A DNA stretch of 64,000 nucleotides from Streptomyces sp. NBC_00539. Lineage in GTDB: Bacteria; Actinomycetota; Actinomycetes; Streptomycetales; Streptomycetaceae. Both the position numbers and the translations under genes were made by a program. The notes under the pieces are model-generated. The model was not told the DNA's origin. It saw only the letters and a program-made list of their open reading frames with translations, and ran no database searches. The DNA is taken from the NCBI RefSeq assembly GCF_036346105.1, contig NZ_CP107811.1:4297501-4361500 (forward strand), written 5' to 3'. How positions within the stretch are numbered: position 1 is the first letter of the stretch; the number at the start of each line of letters is the position of its first letter. Below, piece after piece: positions 1-10,788 of the stretch.

Positions 1-2409
<2,409 letters not shown>

Positions 2410-2481
2410 CAGTTGCTCGCGTCCACTGTGTTAGTTCTGAAGTAACGACCGTGTTGTCATCCGGTTGGTCAACTTCATAGT

Positions 2482-2598
2482 GTTTCGGTGGTCATAGCGT
2501 TAGGGAAACGCCCGGTTACATTCCGAACCCGGAAGCTAAGCCTTTCAGCGCCGATGGTACTGCAGGGGGGACCCTGTGGGAGAGTAGGACGCCGCCGA
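2482..2598 (+). rRNA. 5S ribosomal RNA
   Basis: It starts about 70 bases after the 23S 3' end, as in other Streptomyces rRNA operons. The sequence begins gtttcggtggtcatagcg and ends gagtaggacgccgccgaa, with the two ends forming the terminal helix. The conserved loop segment ccgaacccggaagctaag is present. Its length of about 117 nt is normal. Ends are accurate to a few bases. Confidence 0.97.
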
Positions 2599-2612
2599 AC
2601 AATCATTGCGGG

Positions 2613-2652
2613 AAGCCCCGCACCAGCCCTCCGGGGCCGGTGCGGGGCTTTT
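2613..2652 (+). terminator. rRNA operon terminator, shared with the convergent WYL gene
   Basis: A 12-bp perfect stem (aagccccgcacc paired with ggtgcggggctt) with a 14-nt loop is followed by TT. It sits 14 nt after the 5S gene and 6 nt beyond the stop codon of the oppositely oriented regulator gene, so it can serve both transcripts. Confidence 0.88.
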
Positions 2653-2658
2653 CTGCGT

Positions 2659-3378
2659 TTACCGCGAGGTTGTGAGTCGGGCCAGTACGGGGGGCTGGAC
2701 TGCGGCGGCGGCTGTCGATTCGCGCAGTAGGTCGGTCAGATCATGGGATCGCGCCCGTTCACTGGTCAGAGTGGCTGCTGTGATGCGGTCGAGTCGGAAG
2801 CCGCGGCCGGCACGGCGGGTGCGACACCAGGCAATGAGGTACCAGCGGCCGCCTGCGGCCAGGAGACCGGCCGGTTCCACTGCACGTCGGCTTTGCCCGC
2901 CTGCTGCGTCGGTGTAGGACAGCCGCAGCACCGTGCTGGTCGTGAGGGCCTGCTCGACCGATTCGCGGACTGCGCTGCCGGTCCGCGTCGGCAGCGAGAC
3001 GATCCGTGCGGCGAGGTGTTGGGCAGCGACGGAGGCGGGGCCGGTCATCGAGGCCGTGATCTTCTGGGCTGCCGTGCGGGCTGCGCCGGCGTAGGGGGTG
3101 GAGATGTCGGCCGTGGCGAGCGCGGCGGTCAAAGCCGATGCCTCTTCGGCGGTGAGATGGATCGGGGGCAGGGTCATCTCCGGGGCGATCGACCAGCCGC
3201 CGCCCCGTCCGGGCACGGAGCGCACGGGTTTTCCGGCCTCCATCAGTGTCTGGAGATCACGCTGCACCGTGCGTGTGCTCACCTCGAACCGTGTGGCGAG
3301 AGCCGCGACCGTCACCGGCCGCGGCGCCGCCGCGCGCAACTCTTCGACCAGCGCGTACAGTCGGGAAGTGCGGTTCAT
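2659..3378 (-). CDS. WYL-domain transcriptional regulator (DeoR/YafY-like)
   Basis: This 239-aa protein has an N-terminal winged helix-turn-helix (about residues 5-60, with TRTVQRDLQTLMEAG as recognition segment) followed by a WYL domain. The eponymous motif appears as GGRWYLIAWCRTR near residue 180. WYL domains are thought to sense ligands, often nucleic-acid related, in bacterial regulators. The gene lies 16 bp after the esterase gene on the same strand, so the two probably form an operon and the regulator may control the esterase. The gene abuts the rRNA operon in convergent orientation. Target and ligand cannot be read from the sequence. Confidence 0.9.
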   Translation of the reverse strand: MNRTSRLYALVEELRAAAPRPVTVAALATRFEVSTRTVQRDLQTLMEAGKPVRSVPGRGGGWSIAPEMTLPPIHLTAEEASALTAALATADISTPYAGAARTAAQKITASMTGPASVAAQHLAARIVSLPTRTGSAVRESVEQALTTSTVLRLSYTDAAGGQSRRAVEPAGLLAAGGRWYLIAWCRTRRAGRGFRLDRITAATLTSERARSHDLTDLLRESTAAAAVQPPVLARLTTSR

Positions 3379-3394
3379 GGCACCGACGCTACCG

Positions 3395-4327
3395 TCACGA
3401 GGTGGCCAGGAAGTCCCGCTCTCGCCGTAGCTCCCGCTCGGTGACGGTCAGCGGGAACAGGGTGAAGCCGTGCATCGCGCCGGCGACGACGCCGAGTCGC
3501 ACGGGCGCGCCCGCCGCTTCCCACCGCGCGGCCAGGAAAAGAGAGTCGTCCAGCAGCGGATCCTCGGTGCCCACGACGATCCGGGCGGGCGGCAGCCCGG
3601 TCAGGTCCGCAAAAAGGGGCGAGACCTCCGGGCTACGGCGCTGCTCGTCTCCCATCCCCGGTGTGAACAGTTCGTAGCTGCCCCGCAGGCTGTCGGTGTT
3701 GCTCAGCAACCTCCGGTCGCCGAAGTTGCGCTGACTCGGTGTCATCGACAGGTCGTAGGGCCCGAAGAGCAGATGTGCTGCCCGGAAGGCTCCGGTGACG
3801 CCGTGTCGGTCGCGAAGGCGCAGCAGCGTCATGACACTGAGGTGGGCGCCGGCCGATTTACCGCCGATCAGCAGTCGTTGCGTTCCGAACTCGGCCAGGC
3901 CGTGGTCCACCAGCCAGCGGGCGGCGGTTTCGCAGTCGTCGGGTCCGGCGGGGTACGGGTGTTCCGGCGCAAGGCGGTAGTCGACGCTGACCACGGCCAG
4001 CCGAGCCCCCTCGGCGAGGCGCCAGAGCCGCTCGTCCTGTCCGTCGGCGGAGCCGAACGCCCAGCCGCCTCCGTGGATGTGCAGGTACACGCCGTCGACG
4101 TGGTCCGGCACGAAGGTCCGTACCGTCACTGCGCCGTCGATGACACGGTTCCGGCCGTGCGGCAGCCTCGTCGGCGGGGCGTCGCCGCCGAGCCGGTTGC
4201 GCCGCAGGAGCGTCAGCGTCGCCGCGCTCCGCGCCTGTTCGCCGGTCGGACGGTCCGCGCGGGCGGCTGCGAAGTGGTCGTTGAAGGTCAGGGTTTCTTC
4301 GAGGCAGTCCTGGTCTGTGATCGTCAT
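3395..4327 (-). CDS. alpha/beta hydrolase, hormone-sensitive-lipase family esterase
   Basis: The 310-aa product shows the HSL-family oxyanion-hole motif HGGGW at residues 85-89, the nucleophile elbow GGKSAG with Ser158, an acid residue in EDPLLDD (Asp256) and the catalytic His286 in GAMHGF. The catalytic set is therefore complete. Such enzymes hydrolyse short-chain esters in the cytoplasm; the natural substrate is unknown. I chose the ATG giving MTITDQ; an in-frame start 30 bp upstream would add residues not typical of the family. It is the first gene of a likely two-gene operon with the downstream WYL regulator. Confidence 0.9.
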   Translation of the reverse strand: MTITDQDCLEETLTFNDHFAAARADRPTGEQARSAATLTLLRRNRLGGDAPPTRLPHGRNRVIDGAVTVRTFVPDHVDGVYLHIHGGGWAFGSADGQDERLWRLAEGARLAVVSVDYRLAPEHPYPAGPDDCETAARWLVDHGLAEFGTQRLLIGGKSAGAHLSVMTLLRLRDRHGVTGAFRAAHLLFGPYDLSMTPSQRNFGDRRLLSNTDSLRGSYELFTPGMGDEQRRSPEVSPLFADLTGLPPARIVVGTEDPLLDDSLFLAARWEAAGAPVRLGVVAGAMHGFTLFPLTVTERELRRERDFLATS

Positions 4328-4394
4328 GCCGCCGACGGTCGCAGCTGCCCGCGACAACGCCCTGTCACCCTTTTGGCGTGACCTGGGTCACTAC

Positions 4395-5705
4395 CTACAG
4401 GCGGCCCGAGGCCTTGAGGGCGAGGTAGGCGTCCGCGAGGGCGGGGGCCAGGGTGTCCGGGGTGGCGTCGAGGACGTGGACGCCGAGGCGGGTGAGGTGG
4501 TCGGCGGTGCGGCGGCGCTCGGATTGGCTGCGGGTGGCGGCCGCCGCGTCGTAGACGGAGTCGAGGGTGCCGCGGGAGCGGGCCATCTCGGCGATGTGCG
4601 GGTCGGCGACGGAGGCGAGCAGGACCGTGTGGCGTTGGGTGAGGCGCGGCAGGACGGGGAGGAGGCCCTCTTCGATGGGGGCGGCGTCCAGGCTCGTCAG
4701 GAGGACCACCAGCGAACGGCGCGGGGCGGTGCGCAGGATGGTGGAGACGAGGGAGCGGGCGTCGGTCTCGACGAGTTCCGGTTCCAGGGTGGCCATGGCG
4801 TTGACGAAGGCGGGGAGGGTGTCGGCGGCCGAGCGGCCCTGGACCTGGGCGCGGGGGCGGCGGTCGTGGGCCAGGAGGTCCACGCGGTCGCCCGCCCGGG
4901 TGGCGAGCGCGGTGAGGAGGAGGGCCGCGTCCATGGCGGAGTCCAGGCGGGGGGCGTCGCCGACGCGGCCGGCCGAGGTGCGGCCGGTGTCGAGGCAGAC
5001 GAGGATGTGGCGGTCGCGTTCGGGGCGCCAGGTGCGGACGGCGACCTTCTGGCCGCGGGCGGTGGCGCGCCAGTCGATGGACCGGGTGTCGTCGCCGGGG
5101 AGGTAGTCGCGCAGGCTGTCGAACTCGGTTCCCTCACCGCGCGTCAGGAGGCTGGTGCGGCCGTCGAGTTCGCGGAGCCGGGCCAGGCGCGAGGGGAGGT
5201 GCTTGCGGCTGGTGAACGGGGGCAGGACACGGACCGTCCAGGGCACGGTGTGGGTGCCCTGGCGGGACAGGAGCCCCAGAGGCCCGTAGGAGCGGACCGT
5301 GACGCGGTCGGCGTGGCGGTCCCCGCGGCGGGTGGGGAGCAGGTGGGTGGTGAGGCGGCGGCGTTCCCCGGCGGGGACGACCAGGTCGTGGCGGGACGCG
5401 CCGGGTTCGGTGCCGGCGGGCCAGCTGCTGGGGGGCCAGGCGTCGCGTACGCGGGCCCGCAGTCTGCGGCCGCCCGGGTTGGTGACCGTGAGGTGGACGT
5501 CGGCGGTCTCGCCCAGGCGCACGGAGGTGTCGCCGGAGCGGGCCAGCCGCAGGGCGCGGACGGGCGCCGCCAGGGCGTAGTCGACCGCGCAGGCCAGGCC
5601 GAGGGCGCCGTTGACCGCGAGGATGCCGGTCCAGCCGGGTTCGAGGATGCCGACGGGGAGGCTGCCGAGGGCCGCGAGCAGCGCGGCGCGTCCGGTGAGC
5701 GCCAT
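4395..5705 (-). CDS. DUF58 domain protein
   Basis: The 436-aa protein starts with two hydrophobic segments (about residues 5-40) and ends in a DUF58/vWA-like domain. The DUF58 signature is clear: EFDSLRDYLPGDDTRSIDW followed by RATARGQKVAVRTW, near residue 200. DUF58 proteins are almost always encoded beside MoxR AAA+ ATPases, as here. Its start codon overlaps the moxR stop codon by one base (TGATG), implying translational coupling. It is the last gene of a five-gene minus-strand operon. The pair is thought to act as a chaperone-like system for protein or complex maturation. The client is unknown. Confidence 0.9.
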   Translation of the reverse strand: MALTGRAALLAALGSLPVGILEPGWTGILAVNGALGLACAVDYALAAPVRALRLARSGDTSVRLGETADVHLTVTNPGGRRLRARVRDAWPPSSWPAGTEPGASRHDLVVPAGERRRLTTHLLPTRRGDRHADRVTVRSYGPLGLLSRQGTHTVPWTVRVLPPFTSRKHLPSRLARLRELDGRTSLLTRGEGTEFDSLRDYLPGDDTRSIDWRATARGQKVAVRTWRPERDRHILVCLDTGRTSAGRVGDAPRLDSAMDAALLLTALATRAGDRVDLLAHDRRPRAQVQGRSAADTLPAFVNAMATLEPELVETDARSLVSTILRTAPRRSLVVLLTSLDAAPIEEGLLPVLPRLTQRHTVLLASVADPHIAEMARSRGTLDSVYDAAAATRSQSERRRTADHLTRLGVHVLDATPDTLAPALADAYLALKASGRL

Positions 5706-6667
5706 CAGCGGGGGACGGGGACGTGGGACAGGATCGCGGTGATGACCGCGTCGGCGGAGACGCCCTCCATCTCGGCTTCCGGGCGCAGTTGTACGCGGTG
5801 GCGCAGGGTCGGCAGGGCGAGGGCCTTCACGTCGTCGGGGGTGACGTAGTCGCGGCCGGTGAGCCAGGCCCAGGCGCGGGCGGTGGCCAGCAGGGCGGTC
5901 GCTCCGCGCGGGGAGACGCCGAGCGTCAGGGAGGGCGACTCGCGGGTGGCGCGGCAGATGTCGACCACGTACGCGGCGATCTCGGCGGAGACGGTGGTGT
6001 TCTCGACCGCGGTGCGGGCGGCTTCGAGTTCGGCGGGTCCGGCCACCGGGCGGATGCCGGCGGCGTGCAGGTCGCGGGGGTTGAAGCCGGCGGCGTGGCG
6101 GGTCAGGACGCCGATCTCGTCCTCGCGGGACGGCAGGGGGACCGTCAGTTTGAGGAGGAAGCGGTCCAGTTGGGCTTCGGGGAGGGGGTAGGTGCCCTCG
6201 TATTCGACGGGGTTCATGGTGGCGGCGACGAGGAAGGGCTCGGGGAGCTTGCGGGGGACGCCGTCGACGGTGACCTGGCGCTCCTCCATCGCCTCCAGGA
6301 GGGAGGACTGGGTCTTGGGGGGCGTCCGGTTGATCTCGTCGGCCAGGAGGAGGTTGGTGAAGACGGGGCCGTTCTGGAAGGAGAACTCGGCGGTGCGGGC
6401 GTCGTAGACGAGGGAGCCGGTGACGTCGCCGGGCATCAGGTCGGGGGTGAACTGGACGCGCTTGGTGTCGAGTTCGAGGGACGCGGCGAGAGCGCGTACG
6501 AGGAGGGTCTTGGCGACGCCGGGGACGCCTTCGAGGAGGACGTGGCCCCGGCACAGGAGCGCGACGACGAGTCCGGTGACGGCGGGGTCCTGGCCGACCA
6601 CGGCCTTCGCGATCTCGGTGCGGAGCGCTTCCAGGGAGGAACGGGCGCTGTCCGTGGTGGCCGTCAT
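5705..6667 (-). CDS. MoxR-family AAA+ ATPase
   Basis: The 320-aa protein has Walker A GVPGVAKT near residue 40, Walker B LLLADEINR near residue 105 with the MoxR-typical continuation TPPKTQSSLLEAMEE, and a sensor region typical of AAA_3/MoxR. The start codon overlaps the upstream stop codon (ATGA), and the stop overlaps the DUF58 start. MoxR ATPases remodel or activate partner proteins, usually with a vWA/DUF58 partner encoded next door. A longer N-terminal reading is possible but lies inside the upstream gene and is low-complexity arginine/proline sequence, so it was rejected. Confidence 0.95.
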   Translation of the reverse strand: MTATTDSARSSLEALRTEIAKAVVGQDPAVTGLVVALLCRGHVLLEGVPGVAKTLLVRALAASLELDTKRVQFTPDLMPGDVTGSLVYDARTAEFSFQNGPVFTNLLLADEINRTPPKTQSSLLEAMEERQVTVDGVPRKLPEPFLVAATMNPVEYEGTYPLPEAQLDRFLLKLTVPLPSREDEIGVLTRHAAGFNPRDLHAAGIRPVAGPAELEAARTAVENTTVSAEIAAYVVDICRATRESPSLTLGVSPRGATALLATARAWAWLTGRDYVTPDDVKALALPTLRHRVQLRPEAEMEGVSADAVITAILSHVPVPR

Positions 6668-7902
6668 GAGGTGCGGACCTCTCTTTCGAGGGCGTCGAGG
6701 TGGTCGGCGAGCGCGACGAGTGCCGCGTCGTCGGGGGGCGGGGTGCCGAAGAGCAGGGTGGCGGGGTCCGTGGGACGTCCGGCGGTGAGCCGGGAGGTCA
6801 CGGCGGGGAGCAGGGTGGCGGGCTCGTGGGCCTGGGTGGCGGGTACGCCGACCAGCGCGGCGAGGCGTTCGCGGCTCGCGGTGCGCAGCACGGTCGCGGC
6901 GCGGTCGCGGGCGCCGGCCCTGCGGTAGAGGCGGGCGCGGCCTTCGGTGGTCTCGGAGGCGCGGATGACCACCGGGAGGTCTTCGGTGACGAGCGGGCCG
7001 AGGCGGCGGGCCCGCCACAGGGCGGCGAGGGCGGCGGCGACGAACAGCTGGAGCAGGGCCCAGGTCCAGCCGGACGGGACGAGGTCGAGGAGGCTCTTGT
7101 CCTCGGGGGCTTCGTCCGGGGCGAGCTGGTCGGCGGGGCCGGGGAGGTACCAGACGAGTGCGGGGCGGGTGCCGAGGATCTGGAGGGCGAGGGAGGCGTT
7201 GCCCTCCTCGGCCAGGGTCCGGTTGAGCAGGATGCTCTCGGAGCCGACGAGGACGGTGTCGCCGTCCTTGGCGGGCGCGGGCAGCACGAGGAGGGTGGCG
7301 CGGCCGCCGTCGGGGTAGCAGGCGGTGGCCGCAGTGAGGCCGGTGCTGTAGCGGGGGCCGTCCCCGGTGGTGGCGCGGCCGGCGGCGCGGGCGGCGGGCA
7401 GCGCGCAGTCCGGGTCGAGGACGCGGTGGTCGGAGTACGGGTGGGCGCGTACGGCGGGGGCCAGCTCCGGGAGGCTCGTGGAGGTCGGCGCGAGGAGTAC
7501 GGTGCGGCCGCCGGAGCGTTCGGAGGCGCTGCGCAGGGTGCGCAGGCGGGTGTCGTCGAGGGTGTCGGGGTCGGTGACCAGCAGGGTGGTGCGGGGGCCG
7601 GTGGCGGCGGCCGCTTCCTGGGCGGTGGTGACGACGCGGGTGGTGACGCCCCGCTGGTGGAGGAGTTCGGCGACGGCGCGGCTGCCGTAGGGGTCGGGGG
7701 AGCGGGGGTCGAGGCGGCCGTGGTGTCCGTCGGACTGGAGGGCGGCCAGGGTGACGCCGCCGACCAGGAGGACGCCGAGGGCGGCCAGGAAGCCCCGGGA
7801 GCGGAGCCAGAGGGTGGTGGTCCGGGGTATCGCCGCGGTGGCGACAGGGGCGGCTGTGGCCGGATCCTGGGGGGTCCGGGCGGTGGAGGTGGGGCCGGTC
7901 AT
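6664..7902 (-). CDS. DUF4350 domain-containing membrane protein
   Basis: The 412-aa protein has an N-terminal transmembrane segment (about residues 43-62), then an extracytoplasmic domain beginning with SPDPYGSRAVAELLHQRGV, the typical DUF4350 opening, and a second transmembrane segment near residue 285. A cytoplasmic tail of about 110 residues follows. The start ATG overlaps the stop of the DUF4129 gene (ATGA). DUF4350, DUF4129, MoxR and DUF58 co-occur in many Actinobacteria. The function is not established. The domain resembles the glutamine-amidotransferase-like folds found in related membrane proteins, which is a family-level inference. Confidence 0.85.
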   Translation of the reverse strand: MTGPTSTARTPQDPATAAPVATAAIPRTTTLWLRSRGFLAALGVLLVGGVTLAALQSDGHHGRLDPRSPDPYGSRAVAELLHQRGVTTRVVTTAQEAAAATGPRTTLLVTDPDTLDDTRLRTLRSASERSGGRTVLLAPTSTSLPELAPAVRAHPYSDHRVLDPDCALPAARAAGRATTGDGPRYSTGLTAATACYPDGGRATLLVLPAPAKDGDTVLVGSESILLNRTLAEEGNASLALQILGTRPALVWYLPGPADQLAPDEAPEDKSLLDLVPSGWTWALLQLFVAAALAALWRARRLGPLVTEDLPVVIRASETTEGRARLYRRAGARDRAATVLRTASRERLAALVGVPATQAHEPATLLPAVTSRLTAGRPTDPATLLFGTPPPDDAALVALADHLDALEREVRTS

Positions 7903-8558
7903 GCCGTGGGTCCCGTCAGGAGCGGGGTGGCGCGTTCCAGGGTGAGGTCGAGGGTGCGCAGCCGGCCGTAGGTGTCGGGGTCGCCGGTGCGGCCGCCGTA
8001 GGTGACGTCGTCGAAGGCGCGGGCCGCGGCGCGGAGGTCGTCGGCGTGCTGCGGGAGGCCTGCGGCGGCTTCGGCGGCGGCCTCGTCGGCGGTGCGTCCG
8101 GGGCGCGGGTCGAGCAGGGTGCGTTCCTCCAGGGCGCGTACGACGGCGCGCATCCGTTCTTGGACGGCTTCGGTCCAGCGGCCGGCGGCGGCGTGGGCGT
8201 CGGCGGCGGCGCGGTGGTCGGCGGCGGTGCGCGCGGCTTCGCCGAAGAGGGTGCCGGCGGACGTGGCGGTGCGGCGGGGGGTGCCGAGCCGCCACCACAG
8301 GGCGCCGATGGCCAGGGCGGCCAGGAGGACGACGACGGACAGGCCGACCGCGCCTCCGGGGGTCGCCCCGGAGGCACGGTCGAAGAAGTCGCCGAGCCAG
8401 TCCCAGAACCGGTCCAGCGCCCGCTGGAGGGGGCTGGGGTCGTTCTGGTGGTACAGCGGCTTGGACAGTTCGCGTTCGGCCGCCTCGCGGGCGGCGTCGC
8501 GCCCGGTCGTCACCGGTGGTGTGGCGGCGGCGACGGCGATGAGTCCCCCCGTGCTCAT
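7899..8558 (-). CDS. DUF4129 domain-containing membrane protein
   Basis: The 219-aa protein has an N-terminal hydrophobic stretch, a linker with the DUF4129-like pattern ALDRFWDWLGDFF, one strong transmembrane segment (GLSVVVLLAALAIGALWW, about residues 78-95) and a helical cytoplasmic C-terminal domain containing WTEAVQERMRAVVRALEERT. In DUF4129 proteins this C-terminal part is the conserved domain. It overlaps the next gene by 4 bp and lies 7 bp after the previous gene, so it is part of the same operon. Confidence 0.85.
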   Translation of the reverse strand: MSTGGLIAVAAATPPVTTGRDAAREAAERELSKPLYHQNDPSPLQRALDRFWDWLGDFFDRASGATPGGAVGLSVVVLLAALAIGALWWRLGTPRRTATSAGTLFGEAARTAADHRAAADAHAAAGRWTEAVQERMRAVVRALEERTLLDPRPGRTADEAAAEAAAGLPQHADDLRAAARAFDDVTYGGRTGDPDTYGRLRTLDLTLERATPLLTGPTA

Positions 8559-8565
8559 CGGTGTG

Positions 8566-9864
8566 TCAGCCTCCGTACCCGGGGCCGCCGGCGGTGCTTT
8601 CGTAGCCCTGGAGGCCGGCCGCGCGGCCGAGTTCCATGTCGAGGGCCTCGCGGCGGATGCGCTGGTCGATGTACAGCAGGACGGTGACGCCGGCTTGCAT
8701 CGGCAGGACGAACGTCATGCTGATGACCGCGCCGATGCCGCTGATGAGCAGGAACGACCAGGACTGCGCGACGGAGCCGTCGGCGAGCCCGGAGAGGCCG
8801 CCGGAGTTGGTGAGCAGGGCGAGGACGGTGAAGGGCAGGGTGGCGATGCCCGAGACGATGGCGGCGATGACGGTCGTGAGGACCGTGATGCCGAACATCC
8901 GCCACCAGGAGCCCTTGACCAGCTTGGCGGAGCGCTTGAGCGAGGTGATCACACCGGCCCGCTCCAGCATCAGGGCCGGTGAGGCCAGCAGGAAGCGGAA
9001 CCACAGCCAGACGAAGACCGGCAGGGCGAGGAGTGCGCCGAGGAGGGTGAAGCCGACGCTGCCGAGGAGCGCACCCGGCAGGATCAGCACTCCGACGAGG
9101 ACGGCCGCGCCGACGCCGAGGAGCAGGGTCAGTCCGATCAGCGGCAGCAGGCGGGGGCGTGCCTCGCGCCAGGCCTCGCCGACCGAGGAGGGCCGGCCGA
9201 TCACGGCGCGGCTGTAGATCACGGTGAGCAGCGCGGTGGCGAGGACGCCGAGGAGGAGCTGGATGAAGCCGTTGGAGACGCTGAGGACGAGGGTGTCGCG
9301 CAGGTCGCCGAAGAATTCGCTCTCGCTCGTGTCGGCCGTGGCGGTGGCGATGTTGCCCAGGCCGTACTTGCGGACCAGCATGCTGCCGACCTCGGTGAGG
9401 ACGGACACGACGAGGCTGACGGACAACACGGAGCGCCAGTGGCTGCGCATCGTGCTGACCGCGCCGTCGAGGATCTCGCCGAGGCCGAGCGGGCGCAGCG
9501 GGATCACGCCGGGCTTGGCGGCCGGGGGCGGCCCCCAGGGGCCGCCGGGGTGGCCGTACTGGCCGCCGTAGGGGGAGCCGTACTGTCCGGGCTGCCCGGG
9601 CTGGGCCCCGTACGATCCCCAGCCGGCGCCCTGCTGCGGCTGTGGCGGGGGCGTCTGTGCGGGCGCGGGGGCCTCGGCGGCGGGGCTGGACCACTGGCCG
9701 GGAGGCGGCTGCGCCTGGGACCACTTGGAGTCGGCGGGAGGCTGTGCGGGGGGCTGTATGCCCTCCGGCGTACCCGGGCCGCCCGGGCCGCTCTGACCGG
9801 CTTGGCCGCCCTCGCCTTCCGACGGGGAGGGCCCGGGCGAAGCCCAGCCCGGAGAGTCGTTCAT
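8566..9864 (-). CDS. glycine/proline-rich polytopic membrane protein (GDPD membrane-domain-like)
   Basis: The 432-aa protein has about 130 N-terminal residues rich in Pro, Gly, Gln and Ser, then a six-helix-type membrane region starting with KPGVIPLRPLGLGEILDGA. That phrase is characteristic of actinobacterial proteins annotated as having a glycerophosphodiester phosphodiesterase membrane domain. No phosphodiesterase catalytic residues are present. It is the promoter-proximal gene of the DUF4129-DUF4350-MoxR-DUF58 operon and is divergent from mtrA. The role is unknown; scaffolding of the operon's membrane complex is an inference. Confidence 0.8.
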   Translation of the reverse strand: MNDSPGWASPGPSPSEGEGGQAGQSGPGGPGTPEGIQPPAQPPADSKWSQAQPPPGQWSSPAAEAPAPAQTPPPQPQQGAGWGSYGAQPGQPGQYGSPYGGQYGHPGGPWGPPPAAKPGVIPLRPLGLGEILDGAVSTMRSHWRSVLSVSLVVSVLTEVGSMLVRKYGLGNIATATADTSESEFFGDLRDTLVLSVSNGFIQLLLGVLATALLTVIYSRAVIGRPSSVGEAWREARPRLLPLIGLTLLLGVGAAVLVGVLILPGALLGSVGFTLLGALLALPVFVWLWFRFLLASPALMLERAGVITSLKRSAKLVKGSWWRMFGITVLTTVIAAIVSGIATLPFTVLALLTNSGGLSGLADGSVAQSWSFLLISGIGAVISMTFVLPMQAGVTVLLYIDQRIRREALDMELGRAAGLQGYESTAGGPGYGG

Positions 9865-10078
9865 CTCGCTCCTTCACGTGCGTCCGCTGCGGCAGGGGCG
9901 CAGGTCGGCTGCCATCGTGCCACGCGGGAACGGGGAGCGGGCCGGGTGTCCGCCAAGATCCGGTGCGCTCCCGCCTACAAATGTCGCCCGGATCCGGGGC
10001 AGACTGGTCGCCCGGATCGCCACGCAGGTCGAAGGGGCGATTTCCAGCCCTTTTGGCTGTGGGGCAGCTCACCGCCAG

Positions 10079-10094
10079 GTAACGATTAGCTAAT
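10079..10094. promoter_or_regulatory. AT-rich palindrome directly upstream of mtrA
   Basis: The sequence gtaacgattagctaat contains a perfect 10-bp palindrome, attagctaat at 10085-10094, ending 3 bp before the first possible mtrA start. It lies in a 233-bp divergent intergenic region (9865-10097) that otherwise is GC-rich. The position fits an operator or RBS-overlapping site, for example for autoregulation by MtrA. That role is inference. Confidence 0.4.
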
Positions 10095-10097
10095 GGG

Positions 10098-10787
10098 ATG
10101 ATGTCAAGCATGAAGGGACGAGTCCTTGTCGTTGACGACGACACCGCGCTGGCCGAGATGCTCGGCATTGTGCTGCGTGGAGAAGGTTTTGAGCCGTCGT
10201 TCGTAGCGGACGGTGACAAGGCATTGGCGGCCTTCCGGGAGGCGAAGCCGGACCTGGTGCTGCTCGACCTCATGCTGCCCGGACGGGACGGCATAGAGGT
10301 GTGCAGGCTGATCCGGGCCGAATCGGGCGTGCCGATCGTCATGCTCACGGCGAAGAGCGACACCGTCGACGTCGTCGTGGGCCTGGAGTCCGGGGCCGAC
10401 GACTACATCGTCAAGCCGTTCAAGCCGAAGGAGCTGGTGGCCCGCATCCGGGCCCGCCTGCGCCGCTCGGAGGAACCGGCGCCCGAGCAGCTGGCCATCG
10501 GTGACCTGGTCATCGACGTGGCCGGGCACTCCGTCAAGCGCGACGGTGCCTCGATCGCCCTGACCCCGCTCGAATTCGACCTGCTGGTCGCCCTCGCGCG
10601 CAAGCCCTGGCAGGTCTTCACCCGTGAGGTGCTGCTGGAGCAGGTCTGGGGCTACCGGCACGCGGCGGACACCCGCCTGGTCAACGTGCACGTGCAGCGG
10701 CTGCGCTCCAAGGTCGAGAAGGATCCCGAGCGCCCCGAGATCGTCGTGACGGTCCGCGGTGTCGGCTACAAGGCCGGACCGAGCTGA
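10098..10787 (+). CDS. mtrA: response regulator MtrA
   Basis: The 229-aa OmpR-type response regulator has the phosphoacceptor Asp57 in VLLDLMLPG, the acidic pair DDD at 13-15, Thr/Ala switch region MLTAKS and conserved Lys in IVKPFKPKE. A winged-helix DNA-binding domain (about 130-225) ends with RGVGYKAG. Its sequence agrees throughout with Streptomyces MtrA. It forms an operon with mtrB and lpqB, the conserved actinobacterial MtrAB-LpqB system that controls cell-cycle, cell-wall and, in streptomycetes, sporulation and antibiotic genes. Starts at 10101 and 10110 are also possible, since no strong SD is seen. Confidence 0.97.
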   Translation: MMSSMKGRVLVVDDDTALAEMLGIVLRGEGFEPSFVADGDKALAAFREAKPDLVLLDLMLPGRDGIEVCRLIRAESGVPIVMLTAKSDTVDVVVGLESGADDYIVKPFKPKELVARIRARLRRSEEPAPEQLAIGDLVIDVAGHSVKRDGASIALTPLEFDLLVALARKPWQVFTREVLLEQVWGYRHAADTRLVNVHVQRLRSKVEKDPERPEIVVTVRGVGYKAGPS

Positions 10788-10788
10788 C

